Source: Sphingobacteruim zhuxiongii
GTDB taxonomy: Bacteria > Bacteroidota > Bacteroidia > Sphingobacteriales > Sphingobacteriaceae
Direction of reading: 5' to 3'
NCBI RefSeq assembly: GCF_009557615.1
Contig: NZ_CP045652.1
Span: forward strand, 1,612,001 to 1,676,000
Length of the DNA: 64,000 bases
Both the position numbers and the translations under genes were made by a program. Shown piece after piece: positions 60,108-64,000 of the stretch; positions within the stretch are counted from its first letter, which is position 1; each line of letters starts with the position of its first letter. A model generated the notes under the pieces. The model did no database searches. It saw nothing but the letters and a program-made list of their open reading frames with translations, and had not been told where the DNA came from.

Positions 60108-61529
60108 TTAGGAATAGAACTTTTCATTGAAGTTTACTAAAAAAAGCTCTTGTGTTGCCCGTGTAATAGCTGTATAGAGCCAGCGAAGAAACTCCGTGTT
60201 CAGCATATCATCGTTCATATAACCTTGGTCGACAAAGATCAATGGCCATTGTCCACCTTGAGCTTTATGGCAGGTAATCGCATAGGCGAACTTGATTTGC
60301 AATGCGTTATAGTAAGGGTCTTTTTTAATAGCTTCCAATCGATCCTTCTTATATCCGATATCTGCATAGTCTGCAGCGATACGTTCGTAAAGTTCTTTTT
60401 GCTGATCGTATGGCAAGTTTGGCGAATCTACATATAGGCTGTCTAGCAATACGCGACATCGAATTGCGTCACCTTCGTTGTTATCCATAAACTCCAAGTA
60501 TAGGTCAGCAAAGCGAAAACCATGCATATCATGTACATTACTAACTTTCTTAATCATCGCCATATCACCATTGGCAATAAATCCAGTATTCTTCTCGTCA
60601 TTGTCTTGAAGCCAGTAATAATTGTTTCGCACAACCATAATTAAATCACCACCAGTAATCTCTTCCTCGCGAAACAAAATTTGGTTACGAATATGCCGGT
60701 TGTAAAGGTTCGCGGATTTGTTTGAGCGACAAATGACCATACAACTCTCCAAACCGAATTTGTCGTACGCATAATGAAGTCCCTCAATTAACTTATCGCC
60801 ATTCATGCGAAAGATATCACGATAATTCTGTGTGACGAACTGTGGATAGCTATATTCTGGTGCTGCTTCCTCGAGCCTAATTTCATTCCGAATCTTTGTC
60901 GCGTTGAATAATATTCCCGAGTTTTTATCCTGTCTTACCACCTCTGTAAGCTCGTACTGCATGACCTGAAGCCCGAAAACGTCGGCAAGGTAGGCTGGGA
61001 TCAAAGCGGGGCTTTCTTCCAAGCCGACAGGCGGAAGCTGTGCGATATCGCCAACGAACATGATCGAACAGTTCTTGCCTGATTGCACATATTGTAGCAA
61101 GTCGCTCAATAAACCATTCGAAAACATCGAAGCACCTTCATTTGAAATCATAGAAGCCTCATCGATTATAAACAGGGTGTTCTCATGTATATTGTCGGCA
61201 AGTTCAAAATCCATCTGAATGCTTGCGGCTGATTTCTTTCTATAGATTTTTTTGTGAATGGTTAATGCTTTTCGCCCGGAATACGACGACATCACTTTGG
61301 CTGCCCTACCCGTAGGAGCTAACAGGACGGATCTTTTCTGTAATCTCGGTAACACATTGACGAGTGCGCCAATTATCGTTGTCTTACCCGTTCCTGCATA
61401 TCCCCGTAATACAAAGCAGCTTTCCTGTGCAAAAGTGAGTAAAAACTCCTCCAAAAGGCGGAACACTTCAATCTGCTGTTGTGTGGGCTGATGGGAAAAC
61501 TGCTGTTGTAGTAGATTTTGAATATGCAC
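60108..61529 (-). CDS. RecD-like DNA helicase (superfamily 1)
   Basis: A 473-residue ATP-dependent helicase of the RecD/UvrD type, shorter than RecD2 and without its N-terminal extension. Walker A is VLRGYAGTGKTTIIGALV near residue 43, GRAAKVMSSYS near 78, Walker B and the Q-like box LFIIDEASMISNEGASMF near 113, and VGDIAQLPPVG near 160. The UvrD-like C-terminal domain ends with YAITCHKAQGGQWPLIFVD and LRWLYTAITRATQELFLVN. Start is GTG, four bases after a -7 box, so possibly leaderless. It is divergent from the DUF3822 gene through an overlapping promoter pair. Confidence 0.88.
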   Translation of the reverse strand: MHIQNLLQQQFSHQPTQQQIEVFRLLEEFLLTFAQESCFVLRGYAGTGKTTIIGALVNVLPRLQKRSVLLAPTGRAAKVMSSYSGRKALTIHKKIYRKKSAASIQMDFELADNIHENTLFIIDEASMISNEGASMFSNGLLSDLLQYVQSGKNCSIMFVGDIAQLPPVGLEESPALIPAYLADVFGLQVMQYELTEVVRQDKNSGILFNATKIRNEIRLEEAAPEYSYPQFVTQNYRDIFRMNGDKLIEGLHYAYDKFGLESCMVICRSNKSANLYNRHIRNQILFREEEITGGDLIMVVRNNYYWLQDNDEKNTGFIANGDMAMIKKVSNVHDMHGFRFADLYLEFMDNNEGDAIRCRVLLDSLYVDSPNLPYDQQKELYERIAADYADIGYKKDRLEAIKKDPYYNALQIKFAYAITCHKAQGGQWPLIFVDQGYMNDDMLNTEFLRWLYTAITRATQELFLVNFNEKFYS

Positions 61530-61533
61530 ATCC

Positions 61534-61563
61534 CAAAGTTATCTAAAAGGTTGGTCAATCCAA
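61534..61563 (-). promoter_or_regulatory. Consensus promoter of the RecD-like helicase gene
   Basis: On the minus strand: TTG (61563-61561), 19 bases, TAACTTTG (61541-61534), matching both elements at the ideal spacing. The GTG start is four bases beyond. It overlaps the divergent promoter at 61551-61581. Confidence 0.65.
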
Positions 61564-61581
61564 TTTTTAAAACTATTTTTG
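61551..61581 (+). promoter_or_regulatory. Consensus promoter of the DUF3822-rsmD-coaD unit
   Basis: TTG (61551-61553), 20 bases, TATTTTTG (61574-61581). The start site would be near 61587, about 16 bases before the ATG at 61603. Confidence 0.65.
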
Positions 61582-61602
61582 TCTTCCTAGTAAAGGCAAA
61601 AA

Positions 61603-62388
61603 ATGAATTATACCGCAGCAGAATTCCATCTACATTTTATTGCAAAATACACGCTAATTGTCAAAGCAAACTATGTGTATGATATCTTATATGTGATTGA
61701 TCAAGAGGGACAATTAATGGTTTATATGAAGTATGATAGTAATAGACCGTCCGAAGAGGCGCTCAAGCTATTGAGCTTACCTTTTCAACGTGTATATGTT
61801 AGTCTACCTCAAAATAACCTTACTTTTATTCCAGCTGATTTATACCAATCCGAAGATGAAGGTTTATACCAGGAGTTTATGGAGAACCCAAATCAAGCGA
61901 TGGAGCTTACCGATTTAGATTATCTACAAATCAAAGCTGTATATCAATATGACGTATTGTTAGCGCAACGTTGGAAATCGTTGTTCCCGGAAGCTCACTT
62001 GATTCCCGAGTTTAAACTTAATTTAATGCAAGTTAGGCCTTATGTGCCCTTGAAGGGAGAAGTTATGGGGGTTGTTTTCAATGATACCAGTACCGAGCTG
62101 TTTTTATTCATTAATGGACAATTTCAGTTCTTCAATAGCTTCGAAGTTATCACAGAAGACGATTTAAGTTATTTCATCTTGAATTTATTCCAAACTTTTG
62201 GAATAAAAGACAAAGTGAATAAGGCGGTTGTGAGTGCTGTTGATATGGAACCTTCTTTTCAATATAAACTTCAACAACTGGCCGATGAAGTGTTGGTAAT
62301 CAGAGCTAATACAAAATTGAAAGCAAGTGATGAGGTATCTGATGATATTACATCGAGTTATTTATTAGACTTACCTTTATGCGTATAA
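61603..62388 (+). CDS. DUF3822 family protein
   Basis: A 261-residue soluble protein of the DUF3822 family, typical for Bacteroidota and often found upstream of rsmD, as here. Its fold recalls actin/ASKHA-like proteins: short strands VYVSLPQNNLTFIPADLY near residue 65, VMGVVFNDTSTELFLFINGQF near 155, and AVVSAVDMEPSFQYKLQQLAD near 205. The cellular role is unknown. The coding sequence overlaps rsmD by ten bases, so the two are translationally coupled. Confidence 0.82.
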   Translation: MNYTAAEFHLHFIAKYTLIVKANYVYDILYVIDQEGQLMVYMKYDSNRPSEEALKLLSLPFQRVYVSLPQNNLTFIPADLYQSEDEGLYQEFMENPNQAMELTDLDYLQIKAVYQYDVLLAQRWKSLFPEAHLIPEFKLNLMQVRPYVPLKGEVMGVVFNDTSTELFLFINGQFQFFNSFEVITEDDLSYFILNLFQTFGIKDKVNKAVVSAVDMEPSFQYKLQQLADEVLVIRANTKLKASDEVSDDITSSYLLDLPLCV

Positions 62389-62912
62389 TTGGCGGGAAAG
62401 CAGCAGGTCTGAGGATCAATCCTCCAACAAGTTTGCCTGTACGTCCAACTACAGATATTGCAAAAGAAGCTTTGTTCAATATTCTGAACAATCGTATTGA
62501 GTTTGATGAGATAGATTGTTTAGATCTATTCGCTGGTACGGGGAATATCTCTTTTGAACTCGCATCGCGAGGCGCCGTATCGGTCGATGCAATCGATCAA
62601 CATGCGAAATGCATTATGTATATCGATGAGACCGCGAAGAAATTGAAGCTTGAGCAAATTAAGACCCGTAGAGCGGATGTATTTAAATATATTAAATCGG
62701 CAAAGAAGTCCTACGATTTTATCTTCGCTGATCCACCCTATGATATCGGGGCGCTTCCACAATTAGCCCAAATGATTCTCGATGGCGATCTATTGAAACC
62801 TGGAGGCTTGCTTGTAATTGAACATCCAAGCTCTAGAAAATTAGCGGAAAGTCCGTATTTTGTAGAGATAAGAGTGTACGGAAACTCTTCTTTTAGTTTT
62901 TATTCCAAATAA
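62379..62912 (+). CDS. rsmD: 16S rRNA (guanine966-N2)-methyltransferase RsmD
   Basis: SAM-dependent methyltransferase that modifies G966 of 16S rRNA on the 30S subunit. The 177-residue protein begins MRIIGGKAAGLRI, has the class I motif CLDLFAGTGNISFELASRG near residue 48, DAIDQHAKC (motif II acidic residue) near 71 and the catalytic FIFADPPYDIG near 114. It overlaps DUF3822 by ten bases and is followed two bases later by coaD, an arrangement also common in other bacteria. Confidence 0.94.
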   Translation: MRIIGGKAAGLRINPPTSLPVRPTTDIAKEALFNILNNRIEFDEIDCLDLFAGTGNISFELASRGAVSVDAIDQHAKCIMYIDETAKKLKLEQIKTRRADVFKYIKSAKKSYDFIFADPPYDIGALPQLAQMILDGDLLKPGGLLVIEHPSSRKLAESPYFVEIRVYGNSSFSFYSK

Positions 62913-62913
62913 T

Positions 62914-63393
62914 ATGAAAATAGCTGTATTCCCAGGGTCTTTCGATCCCTATACTTTGGCCCACCACGATCTGGTAGAGCGTGCTTTACCAATTTTCGAT
63001 AAAATATACGTCGCGATAGGAATCAATAGCGCTAAGGTTGGGATGATGGATGTAGACTTGAAAAAGGAAGCGATCGCAGCTTTGTATGCTTCAAATCCAA
63101 AGATTGAAGTGACTACTTATAAGGGATTGACTGTCGATTATTGTAAAGAAGTGCGGGCGCAAGTTATCCTACGTGGATTGCGAAATACGACAGATTTAGA
63201 TTATGAAAATATTATTGCACAGAATAATTTGCAGTTAAATCCAGCAGTAGAGAGTTATTTCCTCGTTAGTAGAACTGGTTTAGCGCATATATCTTCGACG
63301 ATCGTACGCGATATTTGGCGAAACAATGGTGACATTGCACCATTAGTTCCTGCCCAAATTCTTAAATATATTGAAAAGTTAGACCGTAAATAG
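62914..63393 (+). CDS. coaD: Phosphopantetheine adenylyltransferase
   Basis: The fourth step of coenzyme A synthesis, joining AMP from ATP to 4'-phosphopantetheine. The 159-residue protein has AVFPGSFDPYTLAHHDLVERAL at the N-terminus, IYVAIGIN near 31, VILRGLRNTTDLDYENIIAQNN near 88 and HISSTIVRDI near 125. The nucleotide-binding T/HxGH motif reads TLAH here: the usual Gly is Ala (codon GCC at 62963-62965 region). Otherwise it is full-length and normal. It ends with a 15-base overlap with the convergent helicase gene. Confidence 0.93.
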   Translation: MKIAVFPGSFDPYTLAHHDLVERALPIFDKIYVAIGINSAKVGMMDVDLKKEAIAALYASNPKIEVTTYKGLTVDYCKEVRAQVILRGLRNTTDLDYENIIAQNNLQLNPAVESYFLVSRTGLAHISSTIVRDIWRNNGDIAPLVPAQILKYIEKLDRK

Positions 63394-64000
63394 TCTAATT
63401 TTTTTACCTTTTATCTTAGTATTATTTCCTGTTTTCGCAATTTCGGACGCTTTACTGGCTGCCACAGCAACGTAAGATTCATAATCTTTTAGATTAATCA
63501 TTCCCACATCTTCTTTTTCCATTTTCGTCAAAGAGTGTAAGAATCCAACGATATCGACCTTGTTGATTTTGTCTTTTTTACCTGCAGAGATACGCATGGT
63601 TTTAAATCCCGGTGCATCTGGTAGGGGATAGAACTCGTCCAGACTCATGACTTCTGAATCTTGAAAATATTCTGGAAAACGATCCTCAGGTGTGAAAATA
63701 CCATAAACGGAACCCGAGCTTTGATTTCTTCCTGTACGACCATTTCGGTGAATAAACTCTTCTTCTTTATATGGAAATTGATAATGAATAACGTGCTTCA
63801 TTTCTGGAATATCCAAACCTCTAGATCCCAAATCGGTCGTCACAAGGATATGCTCACTACCATTCTTAATCTTGATTATCGCCAACTCACGATCGTATTG
63901 GTCTAATCCTCCGTGGTAGTTAATACATTCTACACCCTTACCAATCAGGAGCCTTTGAATATGATCTACCGCTTCTCGATGATTACAGAAAATCAATACT
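63379..64000 (-). CDS. DEAD/DEAH-box RNA helicase with DbpA-like RNA-binding domain, truncated
   Basis: The C-terminal part of an RNA helicase; the frame is open to base 64000, so the helicase core and start lie beyond the window (the TTG at 63996 is not a start). It contains the second RecA-like domain: FCNHREAVDHI, ILVTTDLGSRGLDIPEM near residue 50, HYQFPYKEEEFIHRNGRTGRN (motif VI). The tail (MRISAGKKDKINKVDIVGFL to the end) is a DbpA-type RNA-binding domain that recognises 23S rRNA hairpins in E. coli. A ribosome-assembly role is plausible. The stop region overlaps coaD by 15 bases. Confidence 0.88.
   Translation of the reverse strand, partial: VLIFCNHREAVDHIQRLLIGKGVECINYHGGLDQYDRELAIIKIKNGSEHILVTTDLGSRGLDIPEMKHVIHYQFPYKEEEFIHRNGRTGRNQSSGSVYGIFTPEDRFPEYFQDSEVMSLDEFYPLPDAPGFKTMRISAGKKDKINKVDIVGFLHSLTKMEKEDVGMINLKDYESYVAVAASKASEIAKTGNNTKIKGKKIRLFTV

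Overview
The window looks like the chromosome of a Bacteroidota bacterium, most likely family Sphingobacteriaceae (Sphingobacterium or a close relative). The evidence is the AT-rich sequence, promoters of the Bacteroidota type (TTG, 19-20 bases, then TAnnTTTG), outer-membrane proteins with an N-terminal carboxypeptidase-regulatory-like domain, a GH92 mannosidase, futalosine-pathway menaquinone synthesis (mqnC), and lineage-typical families (DUF1543, DUF6686, DUF3822, DUF6157). No rRNA, tRNA, insertion sequence, prophage or CRISPR array was recognised. The genus is inferred from gene content only.

Layout. 1-5.8 kb: the end of an RND efflux outer-membrane factor, DUF1543, an NAD(P)-binding reductase, a regulatory-domain protein next to an M1-like metallopeptidase, and an ArsC/Spx-like protein. 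6-10 kb: class II fructose-bisphosphate aldolase, XerC/D recombinase with ribosome hibernation factor, DUF6686 and ferritin, most ending in clear intrinsic terminators. 10-20.5 kb: a large outer-membrane barrel coupled to a quinone oxidoreductase, GH92, two inverted arrays of a 7-base repeat, a very acidic 59-residue protein, scpB-mqnC, an SRPBCC protein and dctA. 20.9-22.6 kb: DUF1232 and a serine hydrolase.

22.6-32.1 kb is the accessory heart of the window: about 15 small genes for SRPBCC, VOC/PhnB, DUF1801, DUF1697, DUF6157 and NTF2-like proteins, in a long minus-strand run with a short divergent plus-strand arm. Inside it an OmpA-type lipoprotein gene is split by one in-frame TAA. 32.2-41.4 kb: an HIBADH-like reductase, dienelactone hydrolase, a small membrane protein, Tat-dependent phospholipase C, two tandem universal stress proteins, and an ECF sigma factor with a membrane/barrel partner. 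41.4-50.8 kb: HAD phosphatase, proline dehydrogenase, S4-aroB-ThuA, then a run PBP4-MFS-LutA-like-sugar isomerase. 50.9-64 kb: two POT peptide transporters, a polyprenol-phosphate mannosyltransferase, ruvB, an S9 peptidase, a RecD-like helicase divergent from DUF3822-rsmD-coaD, and the C-terminal end of a DbpA-like RNA helicase running off the window.

Most of the window is core metabolism, DNA maintenance and envelope function. The points most worth following are the SRPBCC/VOC/DUF1801 cluster, the split OmpA gene, the inverted heptamer arrays, overlapping divergent promoters at 61.5 kb, apparently leaderless starts directly after TAnnTTTG boxes, and a substitution in the nucleotide-binding motif of CoaD.
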